Shown here piece after piece: positions 15,438 through 22,831 of a stretch of DNA of 50,923 bases. Source of the stretch: Clostridia bacterium (GTDB taxonomy: Bacteria > Bacillota > Clostridia > Oscillospirales > Acutalibacteraceae); the NCBI GenBank assembly GCA_017437005.1, contig JAFSBZ010000025.1:1-50923 (forward strand). Reading direction: 5' to 3'. Numbering within the stretch: position 1 is the first letter of the stretch; each line of letters begins with the position of its first letter. The translations under genes were made by a program, and so were the position numbers. The notes under the pieces are model-generated. The model was not told where the DNA came from, did not search any database, and was given only the letters and a program-made list of their open reading frames with translations.

Positions 15438-15926
15438 ATCGTAAGTTTGTTCCTCATAGTCAATATAAGGCTCTGCGCCTTGCGTATAGATTTCCGCGAT
15501 TTCTCTGTCGCGTTCCGTAACTTTCGCCTGTAAAAGCATATTTTCAGTTTTCAGGCGTTTAATTTCCGCCTCTGCCTCAATACAGCGTTTATAAATTGCG
15601 GTTTGCGAGGTTTCGCGCTTAAGCTGTGCGCCGAGTGTTTGCAATTTTTCATAATTTTGCTTTACCCTTGCAGGACAGCTAACAGCTTCAACCAAGTCGT
15701 TAAGCTCGGTTTCGTAAACAGTTACCTCTGCAAACTCAACCCTTACGCCGTTTACCCTTTTATAGCGTACCTTACGGCGCAAGATTGTCGGCGTAAGGTC
15801 TTTTGAAAAGGCTTCGCGCATGGCTTCCTCTATGCTTAACTCTGCTTTTACAGTTTCAAGCCTTGCTTCCGTACTTTCAATGCTTTCGTTTAGGTCAATA
15901 ACTCTATTTAAGTCTAAATTTTCCAT
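15426..15926 (-). CDS. Coiled-coil protein of the mobile element
   Basis: A 166-aa charged protein, not recognised. Helical coiled-coil segments occupy about 5-45 and 95-150 (AEAEIKRLKTENMLLQAKV), and a short middle part contains RRKVRYKRVNGVRVEF. It lies 13 nt downstream of the MobV relaxase on the same strand, so it is probably co-transcribed and may be a relaxosome accessory; this is inference from position. AGAGG lies 7 nt before ATG 15926; an ATG two codons earlier is closer to that site. Confidence 0.6.
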   Translation of the reverse strand: MENLDLNRVIDLNESIESTEARLETVKAELSIEEAMREAFSKDLTPTILRRKVRYKRVNGVRVEFAEVTVYETELNDLVEAVSCPARVKQNYEKLQTLGAQLKRETSQTAIYKRCIEAEAEIKRLKTENMLLQAKVTERDREIAEIYTQGAEPYIDYEEQTYDLEI

Positions 15927-15939
15927 AATCATACCTCTT

Positions 15940-17232
15940 TTATCGGGTGCGGTCGGAGTGTTCGGCTTCCTGACGTTCCCTGAATTTCTCTTTTATAAAA
16001 TTGCAAAATCTCTGCCATACCCCGATACGCCTCATAAATGCCTCTTGTTCGTGTAGGTCTTGGTAGGCTCGATCGAGGTTGTCGGTAAGCTGTTTTGCAA
16101 TCGCTTCTTTCTCTCTTGCTCGTCTTTCGGCTGTTTCAGCTCTTTCGGTTAGGTCGGACACAATTTTGTCCCTGCTGACCTCTTGCCAAAGCTGTTTGCC
16201 GTAGCGCTGCAGTTTGTCAAAAGCCGTTTTTATGCCGATTGTGAGCTTCGCACGTTCCTTCAGCCAATCAAAATCCGTTTGCTTAATTTTGACCTTTTTA
16301 GGCTCGACAACCTGACCCCTGTGGGTGCGCTCGGGCACGGCTTCGGCTTCGATGTCGATTTCAACCTCGTCAAAACTTGCCTGAATTGTCTTTGTAATGT
16401 TGTTTTGGTCTCGCAGGGTGTTGCGCTCGGCTGTCAGCTCGGCAACCGATTTTTGTAGTTGTTCGCACTTATACTCTAAAATGTCCCTATGCTTTTGGGA
16501 CGGATTTTTGACCTCGCGATCTATCTCAATATTGCCGTTTTTCTCGCAAAGGTCGTAAAACGTGCTTCTCAACATTTCGGAAAAGGTCATTAAGGGGTTG
16601 TTGTATTTGCCCTCTTTTTTGCTTGTGTCAGGGCGGTCAATACCCATTTGCGCGAACGCTCGAGCCTGATTCACAATAGTAAACCCATGCTTATCCACGG
16701 ATGACAGAACATAACGAGCGTGGATATGTTCTGACCCTGCAGATTCGTCGTTGTGTAGAGATATATCAAGAAAGCGTATGTTTTCACCGTATTTCTGCCT
16801 CAACTGTTCTATAAGCTCGAATGTTGAAGCAACCATAATTTGCTTTCGTTCTTCGGGGGACATTTCCGTCTGCCTGTTGCCGAGTTGGAAAATTGTTTCC
16901 ATAGGGCAAGTCTTGGGGTGCTGATAAACCTCTTTTACGGTTTTACAGCGTTCGGGGTGTCCGTCTTTTATATAGCGTTCGTTTTTGGCTGTTTGACCGT
17001 CGCCGAACAAAATCTCATACTGCGATAGCTCAAATTCCTTTGCATCAAAACTGTCGCATTTCTCGACGTTGCCGTTTGCATAAATTTTGAAATTGACATT
17101 AAGCGCCGTTCGGTCGTGGTCTATGTGTCCCTCGAGATTTCGGGTTTCTGCCCTTGTGTTGTGGTTTGGGTTGAAGACGCGTCCTGCTGAATTTGTCCGA
17201 CCGTTTCTAACTGTGGCTTTCATTTTTGCCAT
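15940..17232 (-). CDS. MobV-type relaxase (Pre/Mob plasmid recombination enzyme)
   Basis: DNA relaxase that nicks oriT to start conjugative mobilization. The N-terminal relaxase domain has NHNTRAETRN (about 23-32) and HIDHDRTALN, matching the first MobV motifs. The metal-binding motif is HNDE...HIH at 160-171 (HxDE..HxH). The C-terminal half is a long coiled coil (about 260-420), typical of the family. ATG 17232 is chosen because AGGCGGTG lies just upstream; the frame is open further but with unrelated residues. 430 aa is normal. A palindrome resembling an oriT lies 66 nt upstream. Confidence 0.9.
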   Translation of the reverse strand: MAKMKATVRNGRTNSAGRVFNPNHNTRAETRNLEGHIDHDRTALNVNFKIYANGNVEKCDSFDAKEFELSQYEILFGDGQTAKNERYIKDGHPERCKTVKEVYQHPKTCPMETIFQLGNRQTEMSPEERKQIMVASTFELIEQLRQKYGENIRFLDISLHNDESAGSEHIHARYVLSSVDKHGFTIVNQARAFAQMGIDRPDTSKKEGKYNNPLMTFSEMLRSTFYDLCEKNGNIEIDREVKNPSQKHRDILEYKCEQLQKSVAELTAERNTLRDQNNITKTIQASFDEVEIDIEAEAVPERTHRGQVVEPKKVKIKQTDFDWLKERAKLTIGIKTAFDKLQRYGKQLWQEVSRDKIVSDLTERAETAERRAREKEAIAKQLTDNLDRAYQDLHEQEAFMRRIGVWQRFCNFIKEKFRERQEAEHSDRTR

Positions 17233-17273
17233 AATAATCACCGCCTTTACTTCAGTATAGAAGTTTAAAAAAG

Positions 17274-17340
17274 CGGTTCGGCAGATAGTACTCAGTATGA
17301 TATGCCGAACGGCATATCTACTTCGCACTAACGGGATTTC
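17274..17340. other. Candidate oriT upstream of MobV
   Basis: A perfect palindrome GATATGCCG-AA-CGGCATATC (17299-17318) overlaps a second inverted pair GTTCGGCA/TGCCGAAC (about 17275-17310). On the minus strand TAGTGCG lies next to it, resembling the TAGTGNG nick-site core of MobV plasmids such as pMV158. The position directly before the relaxase gene supports oriT. Confidence 0.55.
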
Positions 17341-17373
17341 ACCCCTGCCGTGAGCTTCCCCCGAAAAAACGCT

Positions 17374-17404
17374 AAAAAAACACCCTACAAAAAGTAGGGC
17401 GTTT
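17374..17404 (-). terminator. Terminator of the integrase gene
   Basis: Stem AAACACCCTAC (17378-17388) with GTAGGGCGTTT (17394-17404), one G-U pair, followed by a U run when read on the minus strand; 10 nt past the integrase stop. Confidence 0.8.
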
Positions 17405-17413
17405 CAGACTAAT

Positions 17414-18721
17414 TTATTCAACAGGAAATAATTCGTCAAGCGTTTTTAGAGTACGCTCGTATAAGGTTTCATTTGAGGTATCAACATAATATTTCATTGT
17501 TGTATCAATTTTCTTGTGGCCGAGCATAGCCATCAATTTATACATGCTGACGTTGGCGGCGGCGCAGTTCGATGCATAGGTATGTCTTAACATGTGATAC
17601 CTAAATTCACGTTTATCTACACGAGCAATATCGTCAGGCAAACCAAACGTTTTAAATTTTGCCTTTTTTTCGGCATTTTTCTGTAATGCAGGGGTGATTT
17701 TTTTCGCCCAATACTTCATAGAATTGACCGTTAAAAGCTCACCATTCGTTTTTCGATTTACAAAATCGCTTCCTGTAATCCACTTTTTTTCAATCTCATC
17801 GTACACCTTTTCCGTATTCCGATACGCTTCGCCTAGTTCTTCCTTTTGCTTTTTCTCTAATAATCGCCTGATTGACAACTCATCATATAGAATGGTAGGC
17901 ATAATAACCTCGCGAACACCTTTTAGGGTTTTTACAGCGGTAAGTCGCAAAATTCCGTCAACATAATTTAGTTGCCGTCTAACGTGTATCGTTTTTGTGT
18001 TCCAATCTATATCTTGCCACCGCAGACCGAAACACTCACTAATTCTCAATCCTGCATACAAACCTAAACAAAAGGCAATATATAGGTTTCTGTCGCCGCT
18101 TTCAAAGAAACTGCGAATTATTTCGATTTCGTCGGAAGTATAGGAGTCAACGTGTTCATCCTCTTTGTTATCTTCTTGACGTTTTTTCGGCATAGTCAAT
18201 CGCTTGTTTGGGTTAATAAACGTTTCTTCGTACCAATCGCTATTGACTACTTGCATTTTGTCGGCGCGACCGAAAAGCAAATAGAGAAATTTCAAAAAAC
18301 CCTCAGTATATGCGTATGAGTGATTTTCGTACACATTTAGTAAAAAAGTGTCTAAATCATCTTGAGTAATGGAATTTATATCTCTATCGCCAAATGCCAC
18401 TTTCACATAATTGCGCCACATACTATCCTGTTTGCGTAGTGTAGCAGGGGCTTTTTCCTTTGCGGTGGTTTTTAGATAATGCTCATAAACGTCGGTTAGG
18501 GTAACCTTTTTGGGTTTACTTGCGCTTTCTTCTGGATTTGCTCTTATTCTTGTTTCGTGTTCCTTTTTAGCCTCAAAAGCCTGTCTTGCAGTTAAGAACG
18601 GATTGCCTCGACTATCCTTTTTAATGCGTGTATCTTTTACGCTACCGTCGGGCAACTTAATTTTAATTCTATAAGTCCACGAGCCGTCTGTATTTTGGGT
18701 AACACCTGTATATTTTGCCAT
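17414..18721 (-). CDS. int: Tyrosine-type site-specific integrase
   Basis: Catalyses integration and excision of the element. The N-terminal arm-binding domain (about 1-60) has an AP2-like DGSWTYRIKIKLPDGS pattern. A SAM-like core-binding domain covers about 73-170 and the catalytic domain about 200-430. The catalytic set is visible: R in AGLRISE (about 227), HMLRH (about 378), LGH (about 398) and nucleophile Y in KYYVD (about 409). 435 aa fits integrases of small clostridial elements. It sits next to the right att copy and reads inward. Its target here is the 3' end of rbr rather than a tRNA. Confidence 0.93.
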   Translation of the reverse strand: MAKYTGVTQNTDGSWTYRIKIKLPDGSVKDTRIKKDSRGNPFLTARQAFEAKKEHETRIRANPEESASKPKKVTLTDVYEHYLKTTAKEKAPATLRKQDSMWRNYVKVAFGDRDINSITQDDLDTFLLNVYENHSYAYTEGFLKFLYLLFGRADKMQVVNSDWYEETFINPNKRLTMPKKRQEDNKEDEHVDSYTSDEIEIIRSFFESGDRNLYIAFCLGLYAGLRISECFGLRWQDIDWNTKTIHVRRQLNYVDGILRLTAVKTLKGVREVIMPTILYDELSIRRLLEKKQKEELGEAYRNTEKVYDEIEKKWITGSDFVNRKTNGELLTVNSMKYWAKKITPALQKNAEKKAKFKTFGLPDDIARVDKREFRYHMLRHTYASNCAAANVSMYKLMAMLGHKKIDTTMKYYVDTSNETLYERTLKTLDELFPVE

Positions 18722-18760
18722 AATAATCCCTCTTTTCTGCCTTAATTATAACTCAAGGAT

Positions 18761-18783
18761 GGTGGGATTTCAAGTGGTATTTT
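18761..18783. repeat. GTGGGATTT repeats (right end)
   Basis: One exact GGTGGGATTT (18761-18770) and one near copy AGTGGTATTTTT (18773-18784), matching the cluster at 12765-12840. Confidence 0.55.
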
Positions 18784-18824
18784 TAAATTCAAAATCTTAA
18801 ACCCTTTTATTTCAAGCGGTTTTT
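18781..18824. repeat. Right subterminal inverted repeat of the element
   Basis: Inverted counterpart of 12685-12720, with TTAAATTC, TAAACCCTTTTATTT and GCGGTTTTT. It lies about 10 nt inside the right att copy. Confidence 0.65.
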
Positions 18825-18833
18825 ATATGGTTT

Positions 18834-18893
18834 CGTGACGAAGCTCGTCACGGCAAGGCATTTGAAGGACTTCTCAACCGTTATTTTAAATAA
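18834..18893 (+). pseudogene. attR: displaced native 3' end of rbr
   Basis: Encodes, in frame, the last 19 codons and stop of rubrerythrin ([19 protein letters not shown]) without the rest of the gene. Against 12623-12682 it has 8 differences in 60 nt. Five of the six changed codons are synonymous and one changes Thr to Asn. It is followed by a good terminator, so this was the chromosomal rbr end before insertion. Confidence 0.88.
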
Positions 18894-18904
18894 TTTTAAA
18901 TTTA

Positions 18905-18935
18905 AAGAGGAGTCGACAAGACTCCTCTTATTTTT
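18905..18935 (+). terminator. Original rbr terminator, now orphaned
   Basis: Stem AAGAGGAGTC (18905-18914) with GACTCCTCTT (18920-18929), then ATTTTTA. It directly follows the displaced rbr end. Confidence 0.85.
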
Positions 18936-18956
18936 ATACTAAGGATTGGTGATATT

Positions 18957-19469
18957 ATGTTAGACAAAAAGGTAATTGAACTATTAAACGATCAAATAAA
19001 CAAGGAATTTTACAGTGCATATCTTTATCTTGATATAGCAAACTACTATATCGATAATGACCTCGACGGTTTTGGCAACTGGTACACCATTCAGGCGCAA
19101 GAAGAACGCGACCACGCGATGCTTTTCTTAAAATATTTACAAAGCAATGGCGTAAAGGTTGTACTTAAGGCAATAGATCAACCCGACAAGGAGTTTAAAA
19201 ATCACATTGATCCATTGCTTACGGGTGCCGAACACGAGCGTTATGTAACAAATCTTATTCACACAATATATGATGCGGCTTACAGCGTAAAGGATTTTCG
19301 CACAATGCAGTTTTTGGACTGGTTTGTAAAGGAACAGCTTGAGGAAGAAGAAAATGCTGACAAGCTTGTAAACAAATACAAATTATTTGGAGATGACCCC
19401 AAAAGTCTTTACTTGCTCGATCAAGAGCTTGCGGCTCGCATATATACAGCACCAAGTCTGACACTTTAA
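18957..19469 (+). CDS. ftnA: Ferritin (non-heme, bacterial FtnA type)
   Basis: Iron-storage ferritin of 170 aa that oxidises and stores Fe(II), limiting Fenton chemistry. Diiron ferroxidase residues are visible in KEFYSAYLYL (E17), EERDHAMLF (about E50/H53) and the later EQLEEEENA helix. GGTGAT precedes the ATG. It was probably the gene after rubrerythrin in the ancestral perR-rbr-ftn block; the mobile element now separates it by 6.2 kb. No clear promoter is visible between the orphan terminator and the start, so expression may depend on read-through or a weak local promoter. Confidence 0.93.
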   Translation: MLDKKVIELLNDQINKEFYSAYLYLDIANYYIDNDLDGFGNWYTIQAQEERDHAMLFLKYLQSNGVKVVLKAIDQPDKEFKNHIDPLLTGAEHERYVTNLIHTIYDAAYSVKDFRTMQFLDWFVKEQLEEEENADKLVNKYKLFGDDPKSLYLLDQELAARIYTAPSLTL

Positions 19470-19493
19470 TTTAAAAAACAAGGAGAGAAAAAT

Positions 19494-19838
19494 ATGAAAA
19501 AGAATATAATAATATCTATGATTTTATCGGTAATTTCAATGATTGCATTGCCATTGCTAGTGGTATTTTATATCGGCGGAATGGATGCGATGGGCATACT
19601 GCTTTTGATGCTTTTTACACTTAATCCGATTGTATCAATTATAATTGGTGTTTTAAGTGGAGGCAAAAAGGTACGGTGGTACTTGCCTGTAATAAATGCA
19701 GCAATCTTTTTAATTGCTCAAAGTGTTATAACAGGCTTTGATATTATGTATATATTAGCGGCAGTAACTTATGCGGGCTTTGGTTTTGCAGCGGCGTATA
19801 TTATAAAAGCCGTTAAAAACAAAAAACAAGCTGTATAA
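19494..19838 (+). CDS. Small four-helix membrane protein, unknown
   Basis: A 114-aa hydrophobic protein with about four membrane helices (about 5-28, 32-53, 60-80, 82-105) and a basic C-terminus (KAVKNKKQAV). No family recognised. AAGGAG lies before the ATG. It starts 24 nt after ferritin and may be co-transcribed with it; a strong terminator follows. Confidence 0.7.
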   Translation: MKKNIIISMILSVISMIALPLLVVFYIGGMDAMGILLLMLFTLNPIVSIIIGVLSGGKKVRWYLPVINAAIFLIAQSVITGFDIMYILAAVTYAGFGFAAAYIIKAVKNKKQAV

Positions 19839-19861
19839 GTAAGAAGACAATTTTCTGTAAC

Positions 19862-19897
19862 AAAAAATACCAAGTCAATTGACTTGGTATTTTTTTA
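19862..19897. terminator. Bidirectional terminator
   Basis: A fully symmetric hairpin (AATACCAAGTCAA and TTGACTTGGTATT, A tract before and T tract after) between the small membrane protein and the convergent lipoprotein gene. Confidence 0.85.
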
Positions 19898-19916
19898 TAA
19901 AGCAATAATCGCTCTA

Positions 19917-21170
19917 TTATAAAGAAATATCGTAAGGAACTATAACCACAATATTGGCAGGATTAATGTGGAAAACAGCTACCAGAGCCATATTTTTGGT
20001 AACAAAAACATAACTCATATCTTCAAGATCGCTTAAAAGCATATAAGTGTTTGTATCAAAAATACCTTTTGGTGTTACAACAAAATTTTCATCTGCATGG
20101 TAGAATGAGTAACCGCTATATTCGCCGATTAAATTTTCTGCGCTGTCCGCACCAAAACGAAAACCGCCCCAAAAAACATTATCGTTTACAAAGTACATTG
20201 TTCTATACCAGTTTGATAAACCGTAATTGTCCTTTTTGTATACCGAGTGCATACTAAGGTCGGACGTATTATAATAATAAAGCGCGCTACCGGTAGAACC
20301 GGATTCGCCAATATAAAGCAGGCCTAATTTTTTGTTTAGCAAAAGCTTTGGCTCTGAAAATGTTCTTGGAAAATTTCCGTCGGTAAGAATAGCCTTTGTT
20401 TCATTTGTTTGCAGATTTGTGCAAAAAACCTTACAGTGTTGATCGTCTTCCGCATAATACACAACATCACCGTCAATACAAAAAGAGGAAACCACATTAG
20501 GCAGTGATACGGATTTTATTTCACTAAAATCGTTTTTATTGTATACTCTTATGCATTTAAGATCAGGGTAAGAAATTAACAAATTGTTGCCATCAACCTG
20601 TACTTCTGCGGGTCTTCCGGGAAGAGCGCGACTATAAACTATATCTAAATTTTCAGCATCATACGCGGTGATAGAGTTTGGATTTTTAAAGATAGTATAC
20701 ATCATATTGCCGTCAAGCGTATAGGTCAAAAAATTACCTGTATACGCAAACGCGCCGTAATCTTCACCCAAAACAAGATCTGATCCTTCAATTGTATCGT
20801 CGTCAATTATTCCGCCCGGTAACTGTTCTTCAATTTTTTCTTCGGTAGAATCATCGATATCCTCCGATACAGAGGGAGTCTGACTTTCAGCAGGGGAAGA
20901 GTTACCTGTGCTTTCTGTATAACTGGGCTTTTCTTCCGTTTTTGAAGAGATTTCTTCTTTGGAAGATGTCGAGGAAACAACGCTTTCGTCGGAAGTGTCG
21001 GTATTTTCGGTCGATGTTTCTTCAGATGAATTTTCTTTTGTATCACTTTGTGTCGAAACAATTTTATCGGTATTTGTTGAAACAACACTTAAATTATCTT
21101 CAACTTTTTTGCAAGAAACTAAAGATAATACTATGGCAAAACAAAAAATAATACTGATTAGTTTTTTCAT
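19917..21170 (-). CDS. Secreted lipoprotein with Ser/Thr-rich stalk
   Basis: A 417-aa predicted lipoprotein. The signal peptide ends in the lipobox LVSC, with C20 as the lipidated residue. Residues about 30-125 are a low-complexity Ser/Thr/Glu stalk. The C-terminal part (about 135-417) has repeated short beta-strand blocks with aromatic and Asp/Asn turns (AYDAENLDIVYSRAL, VYNKNDFSEIKSVSL, YYAEDDQHCKVFC), like beta-propeller repeats. No enzyme motif seen. AGGAGC precedes the ATG. Function unknown; probably surface-exposed. Confidence 0.72.
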   Translation of the reverse strand: MKKLISIIFCFAIVLSLVSCKKVEDNLSVVSTNTDKIVSTQSDTKENSSEETSTENTDTSDESVVSSTSSKEEISSKTEEKPSYTESTGNSSPAESQTPSVSEDIDDSTEEKIEEQLPGGIIDDDTIEGSDLVLGEDYGAFAYTGNFLTYTLDGNMMYTIFKNPNSITAYDAENLDIVYSRALPGRPAEVQVDGNNLLISYPDLKCIRVYNKNDFSEIKSVSLPNVVSSFCIDGDVVYYAEDDQHCKVFCTNLQTNETKAILTDGNFPRTFSEPKLLLNKKLGLLYIGESGSTGSALYYYNTSDLSMHSVYKKDNYGLSNWYRTMYFVNDNVFWGGFRFGADSAENLIGEYSGYSFYHADENFVVTPKGIFDTNTYMLLSDLEDMSYVFVTKNMALVAVFHINPANIVVIVPYDISL

Positions 21171-21276
21171 ACTATTGCTCCTATAAAATGATTGCTTTTT
21201 ACGTTTAAATAAATTGTATCATATAGTTTTATTTAATTCAATAATTATTTAAGATAATAAAATGTAGTAAATTATA

Positions 21277-21317
21277 AAAAGCAACGAGATAAGCAATTTG
21301 ACTATCTCGTTGCTTTT
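21277..21317 (-). terminator. Terminator of tRNA-Leu
   Basis: A 15-bp stem (AAAAGCAACGAGATA at 21277-21291, TATCTCGTTGCTTTT at 21303-21317) directly past the tRNA 3' end. Confidence 0.8.
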
Positions 21318-21403
21318 GGTGCGGGTAACAGGAGTTGAACCTGCACCGAGGAACCTCGACTAGAACCTGAATCTAGCGCGTCTGCCTATTCCGCCATACC
21401 CGC
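21317..21403 (-). tRNA. tRNA-Leu (anticodon CAG)
   Basis: A class II tRNA of 87 nt on the minus strand with long variable arm, acceptor GCGGGTA/TACCCGC, anticodon loop TTCAGGT (CAG, reads CUG), T-loop GGTTCAACTCC and encoded CCA. Confidence 0.95.
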
Positions 21404-21491
21404 AAATATTTAGTAAATATAATAACTTTTACTGATTCGTCAGCAAAAGTTATTATACATAAATACTTTATAAAAGTCAAGGACAATGCTA

Positions 21492-21971
21492 CTATTTGTG
21501 GTATGTAGAGCCTTCGTTTATTTTAAACGCGCGGTAAATTTGCTCTAAACACATTACCCTAAAAAGTTGGTGTGGAAAGGTCATTGCCGATAGCGACAAT
21601 CTTAAATCGGATTTTTGCTTTATAGAGTCCGAAAGTCCATACGAACTGCCTATTATAAAGCACATATTCTTTCCGTTATTTATGTTCTGTTGAACAAAAT
21701 CCGCCAATTTTTCGCTGGAAAGGCTTTTACCCTCTACGCAAAGCGATGTAACAATGCAATTTTCGGGAATGCGTTTTTCTATTAATTCTGCTTCCTTTGA
21801 AAGTGCTACATCAATTTCGCTTTGTGATGGTTTTTCGGAAAGATTAATCGGTGCAAGTTCTATAATATCAAGCTTGCAGTATCTTGATAAACGCTTAGCG
21901 TATTCGTCGGTGGCATCGCGAAGATATTTTTTCTTTAATTTTCCAAGTGTTATAAGTGTAATTTTAATCAA
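21492..21971 (-). CDS. rlmH: 23S rRNA pseudouridine-1915 N3-methyltransferase RlmH
   Basis: SPOUT-class enzyme that methylates pseudouridine 1915 in helix 69 of 23S rRNA on assembled 70S ribosomes. At 159 aa it has the full family length. The knot region is intact: CFIIGSSYGLSD near residue 100 and the C-terminal LSAMTFPHQLFRVMCLEQIYRAFKI...YHK. Usual members read GGPYG where this has GSSYG. Its start overlaps the walJ stop by 4 nt, so the pair is translationally coupled, the same neighbourhood as in many Firmicutes. Confidence 0.93.
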   Translation of the reverse strand: MIKITLITLGKLKKKYLRDATDEYAKRLSRYCKLDIIELAPINLSEKPSQSEIDVALSKEAELIEKRIPENCIVTSLCVEGKSLSSEKLADFVQQNINNGKNMCFIIGSSYGLSDSIKQKSDLRLSLSAMTFPHQLFRVMCLEQIYRAFKINEGSTYHK

Positions 21972-22753
21972 AACGCAGTCACCCCTATAGTTGTTGGTTT
22001 GGCTGTCTCCAAAATATAATCTATGCCGTCTTTTGCTCCAATTTGCATAAGTGTTGCTTGCGCTGATTGTCGTGCCAATAGCGGAGTATTATTTTCGGCG
22101 CTTAAATGACCCAAGATTATACGGTTGGTGCCGCTTTTTAAAAGTGAGGGAAGCTCTGTGGCACAAGCACTGTTAGAAAGATGACCTTCGTCTGACAGTA
22201 TGCGCAACTTTAAGCTTGCAGGGTACGGACCTCGACGAAGCATTTCGACATCGTGGTTTGACTCCATAAGAACAACCTCGCAACCCAAAAGCTTTGATCT
22301 GATTTCATCGGTCATAATACCAAGGTCGGTACATATTGCCGCGCGTCTGCCGTCGGGAATGGTTATAACATAACCGCCCGAGCCTTTAGCGTCATGGCTT
22401 GTTTTAAAAAAGTCAATGTTTAAATCGCCAATAGATATAGCGCCGTTATCGGCAATAATTGTCTTAATTCCTGCAGGTAAAAGATTACTTGTAGCAAGAG
22501 CTTCCAACGTATCTGTCGATGCAATAACGGGAATCTTTACCTTGTTTAAAAAAGGCTTTAACCCGTTTATATGGTCAGAATGAGTGTGGGTAATGGCTAT
22601 GGCGCGCAATTTTGAAATATCGCCAATTTGACTAACTGCGGTAAGTAATGCTTTGGCAGAAATTCCCGCGTCAACAATTATGTCGCCGTCGGTTGTTGAA
22701 ATGTATGTGCTATTGCCCTTAGATCCGCTTGCTAATGTGCAAAGACGTGCCAT
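21968..22753 (-). CDS. walJ: MBL-fold hydrolase WalJ/YycJ
   Basis: A 261-aa metallo-beta-lactamase-fold protein of the YycJ/WalJ group, linked in Bacillus to DNA processing and cell-wall coordination. Zinc ligands are in THTHSDH (H56, H58, D60, H61), with further ligands expected in SHDAKGSGG, CTDLG and GHLSAENN. The start GSKGNSTYI is typical. It is followed by rlmH with a 4-nt overlap and preceded by murA. The Bacillus partner walK/walR genes are not in this window. Confidence 0.88.
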   Translation of the reverse strand: MARLCTLASGSKGNSTYISTTDGDIIVDAGISAKALLTAVSQIGDISKLRAIAITHTHSDHINGLKPFLNKVKIPVIASTDTLEALATSNLLPAGIKTIIADNGAISIGDLNIDFFKTSHDAKGSGGYVITIPDGRRAAICTDLGIMTDEIRSKLLGCEVVLMESNHDVEMLRRGPYPASLKLRILSDEGHLSNSACATELPSLLKSGTNRIILGHLSAENNTPLLARQSAQATLMQIGAKDGIDYILETAKPTTIGVTAF

Positions 22754-22786
22754 AAATCCATCTCCTTTTGTAAATTAATATTAAGT

Positions 22787-22810
22787 ATGGCGGCTTAAAC
22801 AAGCCGCCAT
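22787..22810 (-). terminator. Hairpin between murA and walJ
   Basis: Perfect 10-bp stem ATGGCGGCTT/AAGCCGCCAT with a 4-nt loop in the 78-nt gap. The downstream U tract on the minus strand is weak, so it may be a partial terminator or an mRNA-stabilising hairpin. Confidence 0.5.
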
Positions 22811-22831
22811 TTGTTCGTGATGTTATTTTAA

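Larger units (their letters stand above)
12655..18848. mobile_element. Integrative mobilizable element in rbr
   Basis: About 6.2 kb between the two att copies. It holds a structured RNA, SLOG and zinc-ribbon/SHOCT genes, an HUH replication initiator, a coiled-coil protein, a MobV relaxase with an oriT-like palindrome, and a tyrosine integrase next to the right end. Imperfect inverted repeats lie just inside both ends. No type IV secretion genes are present, so transfer would need a helper. No excisionase was recognised. The Rep gene is visibly more GC-rich than the host genes around it. Confidence 0.85.

Noticed and set aside
12655-18848. Prophage as the nature of the insertion
   Set aside because: No capsid, portal, terminase, tail or lysis genes; Rep, MobV and integrase in 6 kb fit a mobilizable element.
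21492-21971. RlmH possibly inactive because GGPYG reads GSSYG
   Set aside because: The remaining knot motifs are complete and the length is full; the change is noted but not enough to call a loss of function.
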